From an uncultured Dialister sp. (lineage in GTDB: Bacteria > Bacillota > Negativicutes > Veillonellales > Dialisteraceae), in NCBI GenBank assembly GCA_934216155.1, contig CAKQBK010000066.1:1-14376 (forward strand): DNA of 14,376 bases, written 5' to 3'. The notes beneath the pieces were generated by a model. That model saw only the letters and a list, made by a program, of their open reading frames with translations. It ran no database searches and was not told the DNA's origin. The position numbers and the translations under genes were made by a program. This document shows, piece after piece, positions 5,610-13,304 of this stretch. Within the stretch, counting starts at the first letter, position 1, and each line of letters begins with the position of its first letter.

Positions 5610-6947
5610 ACTTTTTTCTTTCATTCTCCGTTCTATGATAAGAAGTCGAACCACGAGAAATACCGCCGAACATCCTACACCAAAGTCCAAGCCTTGCCAA
5701 TAAGAAACAGCCCCGTGGCCCAAAACGAAATCCAGGAAAAGGCCCATAGGCAGGCAGCATCCCCAGTAGGCTAGAAGCATCAGGAAGAAAGGAACTTTGG
5801 CATCTTTGTAACCACGAAGAATCCCTTGGATCGGAGCAGCGATATCGTCAAAAAGCTGCCACCCCGCACAATACACAAGGAATACCTGGGCCAAAACCAT
5901 CACTTCCAGTTCTTCGGTGTACAAAGAGGAAATCCATTCTTTCATGGTGACCGTGAAGGTGATGGTACACACCGCAGCACAAAGGGTCACCAAAAGCCCT
6001 AAGCGGGAAAATTCTCTGGCTTTATCATACCGTTTGGCCCCCACTTCAATACCTACCAAAATAGTCAGTGCCAGCGAGCAGCTGAAAGGAATCATATAAA
6101 TGAGCGCCGAAAAGTTCAATGCTGCCTGATGAGCTGCAATGACGGTGGTTCCAAATTTCGTAAGGAAAATAATGATAAATCCAAAGAGGCTGGTTTCCAT
6201 AAAAGTGGCCAATCCATTGGGGATCCCCAGCGCCAGGTATTCTTTCCAGTCCTTCCCATAACTGGAAAAAGAAGAAAACAGCTCCCGCCCCATGAATTGT
6301 TTATTTTTCAAAATCACCAACAAAAACAGGATCAAAAGAAATACATAAGTAAGAAGTGTCGCTATGCCAGCCCCAATGCCGCCCATAGCAGGTGCACCCC
6401 ATTTCCCGAAAATAAACATATAATTGAAGAGCCCATTGGCTGGCAAGGCCAAAAGAAATAGACTCATGGAAATAGAAGTCCGCCCCACTGTATCAGTCAA
6501 GGAACGCAAAGGCAGCACCAGGGCTTCAAAAAAGAACGCCGCCACCATAGCCAATATATAGAACCGCGCAATATATTCCACACGAGGCGTCAAATGGAGT
6601 CCCGCCAGAATGTTGTCTATAAACAAATAATAGACCAGTGCAAATAAACAGGCAATGACCAGCGCCAAGTACAATCCGGTACGTACAATGGGTGGTATTC
6701 CCAGTAATTTCTTCTTTCCCAAGAGCTGAGCAATCATCGGCGTGGCAGCCGACAGAATGGACATGGCACTGGTCTGCACGGGCATAAACAAGCTGGCTCC
6801 CACAGACACGCCAGCCAAATCATCGGCACTGACATGACCCGACATAGCAGAATCCATGAAATTCATTCCCACCGTAGACGCCTGGGCAATCAAAATAGGA
6901 ATCATGGTCTGTATTAATTTTTTGAAATCAGAGTAATATAACCGCAT
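5607..6947 (-). CDS. MATE-family multidrug/cation antiporter (NorM-like)
   Basis: This is an inner-membrane MATE exporter of 446 residues, with two bundles of six hydrophobic segments, expected to expel cationic drugs or metabolites in exchange for Na+ or H+. Family motifs are MDSAMSGHVSADDLAG (31-46), PLRSLTDTVGRT (146-157), VIAAHQAALNFSALIY (269-284) and APIQGILRGYKDAKVP (371-386). Three acidic residues, D32, E251 and D367, lie at the same spacing as D36, E255 and D371 of Vibrio NorM, which serve cation coupling. The start is ATG at 6945-6947, with AAGGAG 6 nt upstream; that site lies inside a 7-codon upstream extension of the frame, which is therefore leader. A TATAAT at 6983-6988 (minus) is a possible -10 without a good -35. 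The stop codon lies within a heptamer repeat, so the last residue or two may be repeat-derived. The substrate cannot be deduced. Confidence 0.94.
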   Translation of the reverse strand: MRLYYSDFKKLIQTMIPILIAQASTVGMNFMDSAMSGHVSADDLAGVSVGASLFMPVQTSAMSILSAATPMIAQLLGKKKLLGIPPIVRTGLYLALVIACLFALVYYLFIDNILAGLHLTPRVEYIARFYILAMVAAFFFEALVLPLRSLTDTVGRTSISMSLFLLALPANGLFNYMFIFGKWGAPAMGGIGAGIATLLTYVFLLILFLLVILKNKQFMGRELFSSFSSYGKDWKEYLALGIPNGLATFMETSLFGFIIIFLTKFGTTVIAAHQAALNFSALIYMIPFSCSLALTILVGIEVGAKRYDKAREFSRLGLLVTLCAAVCTITFTVTMKEWISSLYTEELEVMVLAQVFLVYCAGWQLFDDIAAPIQGILRGYKDAKVPFFLMLLAYWGCCLPMGLFLDFVLGHGAVSYWQGLDFGVGCSAVFLVVRLLIIERRMKEKS

Positions 6948-7051
6948 GTATTTCTCCTTCATCAACACATTATTATGATTTCATTATACATCAAAAGGGT
7001 ATACTCTGTGATTCCGTTTAATTAACATAGACCTAAATTCCTTGTACATCC

Positions 7052-7217
7052 AGGTTATTATACTGCTGATTTCTTATGATACTACAAAGAAAAATACCGC
7101 TACGTGAAAGGTTATAAAAGGTTAGGTGAATACGATAATCCCATAACCTTTTATAACCTTTTGCATAGCGGTATTTCTATTTGTTAAAAAACAGAAACCA
7201 GCAGAATCATAACCTTT
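7052..7217. repeat. Long palindromic intergenic element, copy 4
   Basis: Outer arms are AGGTTATTATACTGCTG (7052-7068) and CAGCAGAATCATAACCTTT (7199-7217). Inner arms are ATACCGCTACG and ATAGCGGTAT, then AAGGTTATAAAAGGTTA against ATAACCTTTTATAACCTT. It is shorter than the others in the segment between outer and inner arms. From 7218 to about 7277 a degenerate arm-like stretch follows (CATGTTAAACAATCG, ATAACCTTTTATAGG), probably a remnant of a second copy. Confidence 0.9.
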
Positions 7218-7304
7218 ATACTGCTGCTATCTACTCCATGTTAAACAATCGAAATCATAGAGTATAACCTTTTATAGGCAAGCCAAACAGCACAAATGTC
7301 TGCC

Positions 7305-7321
7305 ATGGGACTTCGTCCCAT
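7305..7321 (-). terminator. Hairpin just past the transaldolase stop
   Basis: ATGGGAC (7305-7311), loop TTC, GTCCCAT (7315-7321) is a perfect 7-bp stem 3 bp beyond the stop codon. There is no T-tract on the minus strand, so termination is only possible; it may instead protect the 3' end. Confidence 0.4.
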
Positions 7322-7324
7322 CCA

Positions 7325-7972
7325 TTATTTCATATTAGCTTTTGCCCAATCGTCTTTGAAACGAGCGATGCCTGCATCGGTGAGCGGATGTTTCATAGCG
7401 TCCATCAGTACCTGGAATGGAACGGTAGCGATGTCAGCACCAGCCAGAGCGCACTGTGCAATGTGCTGCGGTTTTCTAATAGAAGCAGCGATGATCTTGG
7501 TTTCGATGCCGTGGAGTTCAAACATTTCTGCAATGGTCTGAATCAGTTCTACGCCATCCCAGCCGATATCTTCAATGCGGCCTACGAATGGGCTAACGAA
7601 AGAAGCACCAGCACGAGCAGCCAGAAGAGCCTGGTTAGCAGAGAATACCAATGTCACATTGGTGCGAATGCCCAATTTCTTCAAACCAGCTACGGCTTTC
7701 ATGCCTTCTGGGGTCATCGGGATTTTTACAACTACATGCGGATCCAGAGCAGCCAGTACCTGACCTTCTGCAATCATGCCTTCTGCATCATCAGCCAGCA
7801 CTTCTGCAGAAATAGGACCATCCACAATGGATGCGATTTCTTTAATGGTGGAATGGAAATCTTTTCCTTCCTTAGCAATCAGGGACGGATTGGTGGTGAC
7901 ACCAGAAATAAATCCCATATCATTGGCTTTGCGAATGGCTTCCACATCAGCGGTATCGATAAATAATTCCAT
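7325..7972 (-). CDS. tal: Small transaldolase / fructose-6-phosphate aldolase family (TalC-like)
   Basis: This cytosolic class I aldolase of about 215 residues has the compact single-domain form of the transaldolase family. The N-terminus [10 protein letters not shown] and [13 protein letters not shown] (24-36) are the family opening. K83 in VVVKIPMT is the Schiff-base lysine. [19 protein letters not shown] (105-123) and [14 protein letters not shown] (124-137) follow. F129 stands where E. coli fructose-6-phosphate aldolase has Tyr131. Phe there is typical of true transaldolases, so the likely reaction is transfer of dihydroxyacetone between sugar phosphates in the non-oxidative pentose phosphate pathway. 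The first ATG is supported by AAAGGAG at a spacing of 7, and a promoter lies at 8018-8045. It is monocistronic, with palindromic elements on both sides. Confidence 0.95.
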   Translation of the reverse strand: MELFIDTADVEAIRKANDMGFISGVTTNPSLIAKEGKDFHSTIKEIASIVDGPISAEVLADDAEGMIAEGQVLAALDPHVVVKIPMTPEGMKAVAGLKKLGIRTNVTLVFSANQALLAARAGASFVSPFVGRIEDIGWDGVELIQTIAEMFELHGIETKIIAASIRKPQHIAQCALAGADIATVPFQVLMDAMKHPLTDAGIARFKDDWAKANMK

Positions 7973-8017
7973 GTTATTTCTCCTTTAAATAAGTATATAC
8001 TATATAATACGTCATAT

Positions 8018-8045
8018 ATTTTAACCTATTTAAAAGGAAAGTCAA
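8018..8045 (-). promoter_or_regulatory. Promoter of the transaldolase gene
   Basis: On the minus strand TTGACT (8040-8045), 16 bp, then TAAAAT (8018-8023): each hexamer has one mismatch to the consensus. It lies about 45 bp upstream of the start codon and outside palindrome copy 5. Confidence 0.7.
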
Positions 8046-8085
8046 GAGGAAGTTAGGCGTGATATCGGTAGTATCTCAATTATAG

Positions 8086-8262
8086 AAGGTTATTATTCTG
8101 CGGCTTTCTGTATCAAACATAATGGCATAGTCCGCTGGCGTTAGGGTTATAAGGGTTATAAAAGGTTATGGGGATTCCAGTAGTTTCATAACCTTTTATA
8201 ACCTTGTCTATATCGGTAGAAAGCATCATGTTGGACATAGAAATCAGCACAATAATAACCTT
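8086..8262. repeat. Long palindromic intergenic element, copy 5
   Basis: Outer arms are AAGGTTATTATTCTGCG (8086-8102) and AGCACAATAATAACCTT (8246-8262). TTTCTGTATCAAACATAAT opposes CATGTTGGACATAGAAA. The inner arms are GGGTTATAAGGGTTATAAA against CATAACCTTTTATAACC, and the core is GGGATTCCAGTAGTTTC, in the orientation of copy 3. It lies in the gap between the divergent transaldolase and LysR genes. Confidence 0.92.
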
Positions 8263-8503
8263 CTATATCATCGGTATTTCAAGAAAGTTGTGTCCTATCC
8301 AATTAATTCGAATTCTATTAATATTCAATGCATGAAACCTATAACCCATTGATTATTCATAGAGTAGAGAGTATAATCATGGTAGATTTTAATGAAATAT
8401 GGAATCATAGAAAAACATTTCATATTCCAACAACGCATAAGTCATGATTGTAAAGTTGATGTTTTCCGTCAATAGCCATGATTTGGCTAGCAATTACAAG
8501 TGA
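8263..8503. other. Non-coding stretch, nothing recognised
   Basis: AT-rich sequence with no recognisable gene, hairpin terminator or RNA. A 22-codon frame from about 8380 has no convincing ribosome binding site or similarity. Confidence 0.5.
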
Positions 8504-8600
8504 CTCAGGTTGCTCAGGATTCTCAGGATTCTCAGGTTTCCCGAATGTGCTAATACATGGTAGCATCATTTGGTCATTCGAGAAACGAGAGCAACCTGAG
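8504..8600. repeat. Nonamer array with inverted partner
   Basis: 9-bp units CAGGTTGCT, CAGGATTCT, CAGGATTCT, CAGGTTTCC run from 8506 to 8541. CTCAGGTTGCTC (8504-8515) is matched by a perfect inverse GAGCAACCTGAG (8589-8600), and GTTTCCCGAATG (8536-8547) by CATTCGAGAAAC (8575-8586). The whole can therefore fold back. It lies about 60 bp upstream of the LysR start. Confidence 0.75.
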
Positions 8601-8659
8601 TAACCTTTAACGCACGTATCATCCATTCATTTCCATATATTCCCTTTACGGAGGCCATG

Positions 8660-9574
8660 ATGAAATTAACCCTTTTGGCATTAAGCTATTTCCAAAAAAC
8701 AGCAGAGCTGCAGCACTTGACTAGAGCGGCAGAAGCGCTGCATATTTCCCAGCCGTCGCTGTCCCATACCATCAAGGTACTGGAAACAGAACTGGGTGTG
8801 CCCCTATTTTCCAGAAGCGGACGCAATATTGTTCTCACCCGATATGGTGAAATTCTTCTCCGCCATACCAATCGCATCATGCAGGAACTTCACGGCGCCC
8901 AGAAGGAACTGGCCGACACCAAAGAAGCACAAAAGCTGACCGTCACCATTTCTCTCTTTGCTGCCTCTATGATTATCCCGGCTTTCCTCACCCGTTTCCG
9001 TCAGGAACATCCGGATATTCGTTTTGAAATTCTGCAGCAGCACAACAAACCGGGCCAGCAGAACCAGAACCATGTGGATCTCTTCCTGTCTTCTTCTATC
9101 AACCCTATCGAAAATGACCACTCTGTGACGCTGCTCAAAGAAGACATCATGCTGGCTATGCCAGATACGGATCCCCATGCCAGAAAATCCTCTGTCAATC
9201 TGGACGAATTTGAAAAAGCAGGATTCATTTCTTTGGAAGCCGGTTCCAGCCTTCGTACCATCACAGACTTCTACTGCCGTATGGCCGGATTTGTTCCCCA
9301 TGTGGTTCTCGAAAGCGATAGCCCTATGACCGTTCGTGAATTCATCCGCGCCGGCCTCGGCGTTTCTTTTGCCCCACGCATTACCTGGCACGGCGTCGGT
9401 GGTGATCATGTGGCTCTGGTACCGATCGCTTCCCCAAGCTGCTCTCGCTACATCAGCCTGTCTTGGAAGAAAGGAGAAAAACTCTCTCCGCCAGCTGAAA
9501 TGCTGAAACGGTACATCATCGACAACTTCTCCGACTTCGCGAGAGAATATGCAGGATTACCGCCGGAAAGATAA
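8660..9574 (+). CDS. LysR-family transcriptional regulator
   Basis: This is a cytoplasmic DNA-binding regulator of 304 residues, normal for LysR proteins. The winged helix-turn-helix occupies residues 1-60: LTRAAEALHISQPSLSHTIK (20-39), then LETELGVPLFSRSGR (41-55) and LTRYGE. Residues from about 90 to 295 form the periplasmic-binding-protein-like effector domain (KLTVTISLFAASMIIPAFL onwards; late motif FIRAGLGVSFAPR). Two ATGs stand in tandem. The second (8660) is preferred because GGAGG ends 5 nt before it and only 2 nt before the first. The effector cannot be deduced. LysR regulators often control a divergent neighbour, which would be the transaldolase, but about 690 bp of repeats separates them. 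The frame ends directly at a heptamer array, so its C-terminus may have been reshaped by the repeat. Confidence 0.94.
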   Translation: MKLTLLALSYFQKTAELQHLTRAAEALHISQPSLSHTIKVLETELGVPLFSRSGRNIVLTRYGEILLRHTNRIMQELHGAQKELADTKEAQKLTVTISLFAASMIIPAFLTRFRQEHPDIRFEILQQHNKPGQQNQNHVDLFLSSSINPIENDHSVTLLKEDIMLAMPDTDPHARKSSVNLDEFEKAGFISLEAGSSLRTITDFYCRMAGFVPHVVLESDSPMTVREFIRAGLGVSFAPRITWHGVGGDHVALVPIASPSCSRYISLSWKKGEKLSPPAEMLKRYIIDNFSDFAREYAGLPPER

Positions 9575-9623
9575 TTAGGAATTAGGAATTAGGAATTAGG
9601 AATGAGGAATGAGGAATGAGGAA
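9575..9623. repeat. Seven heptamers starting at the LysR stop codon
   Basis: Four TTAGGAA units are followed by three TGAGGAA units in perfect register. The first base of the array is the base after the LysR TAA. It is the left outer layer of the composite around palindrome copy 6. Confidence 0.92.
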
Positions 9624-9631
9624 TGGTGGTG

Positions 9632-9658
9632 GCGGCGCATCAAATTATAAAGCGCCGC
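9632..9658. repeat. GC-rich flank hairpin, GCGGCGC type (left of copy 6)
   Basis: GCGGCGC (9632-9638) and GCGCCGC (9652-9658) form a perfect 7-bp stem with a 13-nt AT loop, about 8 bp outside the left arm of palindrome copy 6. Confidence 0.85.
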
Positions 9659-9666
9659 AATGATAA

Positions 9667-9840
9667 AAAGGTTATTATTGAGCCTATTCCTTTTTTCTAA
9701 ACAAATAGAAGATTTCGCCTTGTACAAGGTTAAAAGGGTTATAAAAGGTTACGAAACTATGGGAATCACATAACCTTTTATAACCCTTTGATTATTTTAT
9801 AAATGAAATTGGTCTCTGCTTGTATCACAGAAATATAACC
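9667..9840. repeat. Long palindromic intergenic element, copy 6
   Basis: The outer left arm is AAAGGTTATTATTGAGC and the right is CACAGAAATATAACC. Inner arms are AAGGTTAAAAGGGTTATAAA against ATAACCTTTTATAACCC. The core GAAACTATGGGAATC has the orientation of copies 1 and 2. The inner ACCGCTACC box is lost. It lies between the convergent LysR and argH genes. Confidence 0.87.
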
Positions 9841-9872
9841 TGCCCGAAGGGCTACCCCTTTTTATTCATATT

Positions 9873-9924
9873 GCGGCGCTCTATAATTCTTAGGCGCCGC
9901 CACCACCATTCCTAATTCCTAATT
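9873..9924. repeat. GC-rich flank hairpin plus heptamers (right of copy 6)
   Basis: GCGGCGC (9873-9879) and GCGCCGC (9894-9900) are followed by CACCACC and two ATTCCTA heptamers (9908-9921). This is the mirror image of the left side at 9575-9658, which makes the whole composite about 350 bp. Confidence 0.85.
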
Positions 9925-9940
9925 GACTTTATAAAACGCC

Positions 9941-9967
9941 AAAAGCCCGCTATCATAGCGGGCTTTT
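9941..9967. terminator. Bidirectional terminator between LysR and argH
   Basis: AAAAGCCCGCTA (9941-9952), loop TCA, TAGCGGGCTTTT (9956-9967) is a perfect 12-bp stem with A and T runs on both sides. It can serve the plus strand (LysR) and the minus strand (argGH). Confidence 0.88.
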
Positions 9968-10021
9968 AACGTGTGAAATTGTCTATACCAGGCGGAATGC
10001 CGTGGTCACATAGTGAATGTT

Positions 10022-10099
10022 GGTGACTGGTGGACTAGTGACTGGTGACAAGGATATGGAATCTATTTCCAGTCACTAGTCACCAATCTACCAGTCACC
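10022..10099. repeat. GTGACTG heptamer inverted repeat next to the argH stop
   Basis: GGTGACTGG and AGTGACTGG on the left (10022-10045) are mirrored by CCAGTCACTAGTCACC and CCAGTCACC on the right (10069-10099). Each arm is built of 7-bp units with one 8-bp slip. The right arm ends 6 bp from the argH stop; the same motif lies 5 bp from the greA stop. Confidence 0.85.
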
Positions 10100-10105
10100 C
10101 TTATT

Positions 10106-11533
10106 TCATCCTAAGAATGCCATTTCAGCTTTCCAATTTTCAGCCTGTTCTTTCATGGACTGAATAAAGGATTCTGCATGGGCCTGTTGTCTTTCTACAG
10201 ACTTCGGACCGGTGCCGCCGTAGCTTTCACGGTTTTTGACACAATTTTCAATAGAAAGGGCTTCTTTGATATCTTCTTCGAAGAGAGGGCTCATGGATTT
10301 GAATTCCTCCATGGTCATATCCAGAAGGACCTTATGGTGTTCGATGCAGTAATGGACCGCATTGCCTACCACCGCATGGGCCTGACGGAAAGGAAGACCT
10401 TTCTTTGCCAAGTAGTCTGCCATATCGGTGGCATTAGAGAAATCATTTTCAAGAACTGCTCTGGTATGTTCTCCATTGACAGTCATAGTAGAAATCATAC
10501 CTGCATAGATATCCAGAGCGAAATACAGGGTATCGATGGCATCAAAGACGCCTTCTTTATCTTCCTGCATATCTTTATCGTAAGCCAGTGGAAGTCCCTT
10601 CATGACAGTCAGAAGACCAATCAGGTGACCATAGACACGACCGGTTTTGCCGCGAATCAGTTCACACATATCTGGATTTTTCTTCTGGGGCATAATGGAA
10701 CTACCTGTGGAGTAGCCATCATCCAGTTCAATGAACTGGAATTCGCTGGTGCTCCAGTAAATGAATTCTTCCGACAAACGGGAGAGATGCATAGCACAGA
10801 TGGAAGCAAAGGAGAGGAACTGCAACAGATAGTCTCTATCAGATACCGCATCCAAGCTATTTCCATACACAGAAGAGAAATGAAGATCCTTCGCTTCTTC
10901 TTCCGGATGGGTCGGATAGGTGGTCCCTGCCAGGGCACATGCCCCGATAGGCGACATATCGCACATATCATAGCAATCTTCGAGACGCTTGAAATCCCGT
11001 TCCAGCATAGCAAAGTATGCCAGCATATGATGAGCAAAGAGGACCGGCTGGGCCCGCTGCATATGAGTGTAGCCCGGCAGAATCACATCTTTATATTTCT
11101 TAGACGCATCGAGAAGTGCTTCTTCCACAGCGATGAGCTTTTCCGCCAGGCGGCCGATCTGCCGTTTCATGTACATATGAAGATCCAATGCACACTGGTC
11201 GTTACGGCTGCGAGCCGTATGGAGACGAGCACCCGCATCGCCGATATCATTGGTGAGCTGTTTCTCGATATTCATATGGATATCTTCCAGTTCGATGGAG
11301 AAATTGAAATGTCCATCATCGATATCCTTCTTAATTTTCTGGAGGCCTTTGGTGATCTTTTCCTGGTCTTCCTTGGAAATGATGCCATGGGCTGCCAGCA
11401 TTTTCGCATGGGCTATGGAACCGGCAATATCTTCCCGATACATCCGGCAGTCATAGGAAATAGAAGCATTGAAATCCAATGCATTCTTTTCCTCCGCTTT
11501 GGTAAAGCGGCCGCCCCACATCATATCACTCAT
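10106..11533 (-). CDS. argH: Argininosuccinate lyase
   Basis: This is the last enzyme of arginine synthesis. It splits argininosuccinate into arginine and fumarate in the cytosol as a homotetramer of the fumarase/aspartase superfamily. It has 475 residues, near the usual 460. Signatures are MWGGRF (5-10), HTARSRND (105-112), [10 protein letters not shown] (154-163, with the His implicated in catalysis) and [12 protein letters not shown] (277-288), the flexible loop that carries the catalytic serine. Its ATG overlaps the argG stop in an ATGA arrangement, which implies translational coupling. An AAGGAG lies about 11 nt upstream, inside argG. Transcription comes from the argG promoter and probably ends at 9941-9967. 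There is no sign of truncation. Confidence 0.98.
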   Translation of the reverse strand: MSDMMWGGRFTKAEEKNALDFNASISYDCRMYREDIAGSIAHAKMLAAHGIISKEDQEKITKGLQKIKKDIDDGHFNFSIELEDIHMNIEKQLTNDIGDAGARLHTARSRNDQCALDLHMYMKRQIGRLAEKLIAVEEALLDASKKYKDVILPGYTHMQRAQPVLFAHHMLAYFAMLERDFKRLEDCYDMCDMSPIGACALAGTTYPTHPEEEAKDLHFSSVYGNSLDAVSDRDYLLQFLSFASICAMHLSRLSEEFIYWSTSEFQFIELDDGYSTGSSIMPQKKNPDMCELIRGKTGRVYGHLIGLLTVMKGLPLAYDKDMQEDKEGVFDAIDTLYFALDIYAGMISTMTVNGEHTRAVLENDFSNATDMADYLAKKGLPFRQAHAVVGNAVHYCIEHHKVLLDMTMEEFKSMSPLFEEDIKEALSIENCVKNRESYGGTGPKSVERQQAHAESFIQSMKEQAENWKAEMAFLG

Positions 11534-12783
11534 TTTTCATTCTTCTCCTTCATGAGAGCACGAATGGTGAGCGGAAGTCCGAAGAGGTTGATGAAGCCTT
11601 CTGCATCAGCCTGGTTGTATACATCATCTTCACCGAAGGTAACGAATTCTTCGTTGTACAGGGAGTATGGGCTTTCTGCGCCGTTGGACATGATGTTGCC
11701 CTTGTAGAGACGGAGGGTAACTTTACCGGTAACGGTTTCAGAAGTCTTGTCAGCGAAAGCCTGCAGTGCTTCACGGAGAGGAGCGAACCACATGCCATCG
11801 TAAACCAGTTCAGAATATTTCACAGCTGCTACTTCTTTGAAATGGAAGGTAGCGCGGTCAAGGCACAGTCTTTCCAGTTCGGTGTGTGCGTAGAAGAGAA
11901 TGGAGCCGCATGGATTTTCATATACGCCACGGGACTTCATGCCTACAAGTCTGTTTTCTACCAGGTCATCGATGCCGATACCATTTCTAGCACCGATAGC
12001 ATTCAGGGTGTTAACCAGTTCTACGCCGTCCATCTTCTTGCCATTCACTGCGGTTGGCATACCTTTTTCAAAATCAATGGTAACGATTTCTGGTGTATCT
12101 GGTGCTTCTTCCGGATCGCAGGTTACCAGGTACATATCTTTATGCGGTGCGTTAGCCGGATTTTCCAGGTCATCTCCTTCATGGGACAGATGCCACATGT
12201 TCCAGTCCATGGAATATGGATATTTCTGAGCAGCCTTTTCTTCATCGGTCTGTTTTTCATCGTATTTATCAATCGGCACACCATGTGCTTCAGCGTATGC
12301 CATTTCATCTTCTCTGGACTTCATATCCCAGATTCTCCAAGGAGCGATGATCTTCATATGCGGAGCCAGTGCTTTGATGGTCAGTTCGAAACGAACCTGG
12401 TCATTGCCTTTACCAGTAGCACCGTGGCAAATAGCGTCTGCGCCATATTTCTTTGCCATATCTACCAGGCATTTACCAATCAGAGGACGAGCAAAGGAAG
12501 TGCCCAGCAGGTACTTGCCTTCATAACGGCCATCAGCCTGGAGAACTTTGTAAGCATATTCTTCAATGAATTCTTTACGAACATCCAGTGTTTCAGCAAC
12601 GGTTGCACCAGAAGCCAGTGCCTTTTCATGAATGGCATCGAAATCTTCCGGCTGTCCCAGATTGACAGTACAAGCGATAACTTCACAACCGTAATTTTCT
12701 TTCAGCCATGGAATGATAACAGAAGTATCCAAACCACCGGAATATGCAAGAACCACTTTTTTTACACTTTTAATATCAGTCAT
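11530..12783 (-). CDS. argG: Argininosuccinate synthase
   Basis: The enzyme joins citrulline and aspartate with ATP cleavage to argininosuccinate, the substrate of the argH product encoded directly downstream. Its 417 residues are slightly longer than the usual 400. The PP-loop AYSGGLDTS (13-21) binds [15 protein letters not shown] (91-102) and [13 protein letters not shown] (121-133) are conserved substrate and nucleotide segments, and the C-terminal half carries the tetramerisation region. The ATG is preceded by GGAAAGGCGG with a 7-nt gap. The stop (TGA) overlaps the argH start by 4 bp. Upstream lies a promoter with an ARG box. The earlier arginine genes (argCJBDF) are absent from the window, so only the steps from citrulline to arginine are seen here. 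Confidence 0.98.
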   Translation of the reverse strand: MTDIKSVKKVVLAYSGGLDTSVIIPWLKENYGCEVIACTVNLGQPEDFDAIHEKALASGATVAETLDVRKEFIEEYAYKVLQADGRYEGKYLLGTSFARPLIGKCLVDMAKKYGADAICHGATGKGNDQVRFELTIKALAPHMKIIAPWRIWDMKSREDEMAYAEAHGVPIDKYDEKQTDEEKAAQKYPYSMDWNMWHLSHEGDDLENPANAPHKDMYLVTCDPEEAPDTPEIVTIDFEKGMPTAVNGKKMDGVELVNTLNAIGARNGIGIDDLVENRLVGMKSRGVYENPCGSILFYAHTELERLCLDRATFHFKEVAAVKYSELVYDGMWFAPLREALQAFADKTSETVTGKVTLRLYKGNIMSNGAESPYSLYNEEFVTFGEDDVYNQADAEGFINLFGLPLTIRALMKEKNEK

Positions 12784-12857
12784 AATAATGCCGCCTTTCC
12801 AAAGAATATAGACAATTTCATTGGCCCTTTCACATGGGCTTTGTTGAATATGCGATA

Positions 12858-12886
12858 ATTATACAACTCATTGCATAAATGTGCAA
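12858..12886 (-). promoter_or_regulatory. argGH promoter with overlapping ARG box
   Basis: On the minus strand TTGCAC (12881-12886) lies 17 bp from a perfect TATAAT (12858-12863). TGCATAAATGTGCA (12872-12885, plus strand) matches the ArgR operator consensus TGMATWWWWATKCA in 13 of 14 positions and covers the -35 and part of the spacer. ArgR bound with arginine would block polymerase there. The box is read from sequence; the repressor is not in the window. Confidence 0.75.
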
Positions 12887-13040
12887 GCACTATTTTGAAA
12901 AAATTTCCATATTTTTCTGTTTTTATTCAATTTATAAAAGAAATATCCTCGATACTATCAATGAAATAGGCGATTTTCGCCTTTCTAATCAAAGAAATAA
13001 GGGCTATGCAGAATATGCACGAATAGGGTGTATATTGTAT

Positions 13041-13068
13041 AGTGAGGAGTGAGGAATTAGGAGTGAGG
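13041..13068. repeat. Heptamer array, left layer of composite 7
   Basis: AGTGAGG, AGTGAGG, AATTAGG, AGTGAGG in exact 7-bp register, then AGTGATGG. Confidence 0.88.
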
Positions 13069-13078
13069 AGTGATGGAA

Positions 13079-13104
13079 GGGGCGCACAACTTATAAAGCG
13101 CCCC
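13079..13104. repeat. GC-rich flank hairpin, GGGGCGC type (left of copy 7)
   Basis: GGGGCGC (13079-13085) and GCGCCCC (13098-13104) form a perfect stem with a 12-nt AT loop. The hairpin on the other side of the same element uses GCGGCGC/GCGCCGC. Confidence 0.85.
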
Positions 13105-13118
13105 AATACCCATTTTAT

Positions 13119-13294
13119 AAAGGTTATTGTTCTGCTATTTTCGATAGCAAACATAGCTATATGACCGCTACTATAAGGGTTATAAAGGGTTATGGGATTT
13201 CGTCAGTCTCATAACCTTTTATAACCTTCATAACCTTGACGGTAGCGGTATGTACAATCATGTGTAATATCCAAATCTGTAGAATAATAACCTT
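13119..13294. repeat. Long palindromic intergenic element, copy 7
   Basis: Outer arms are AAAGGTTATTGTTCTGCT (13119-13136) and TGTAGAATAATAACCTT. ACCGCTAC opposes GGTAGCGGT. Inner arms are AAGGGTTATAAAGGGTTAT against ATAACCTTTTATAACC, and the core GGATTTCGTCAGTCTC has the orientation of copy 3. It lies between the argG promoter region and the 3' end of the TetR gene. Confidence 0.93.
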
Positions 13295-13304
13295 ATATAT
13301 ATTT

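Noticed and set aside
8420..8626. Minus-strand frame with Pro-Glu-Asn repeats
   Set aside because: The repeated peptide arises only from the 9-bp DNA repeat, which keeps frame by its length. There is no ribosome binding site.
10178..11707. 509-codon open frame antisense to argH/argG
   Set aside because: It is a shadow frame across two conserved genes, with Phe/His/Ile-rich composition and no family features.
12927..13154. 75-codon minus frame upstream of argG
   Set aside because: It is made largely of the heptamer array, the flank hairpin and palindrome copy 7.
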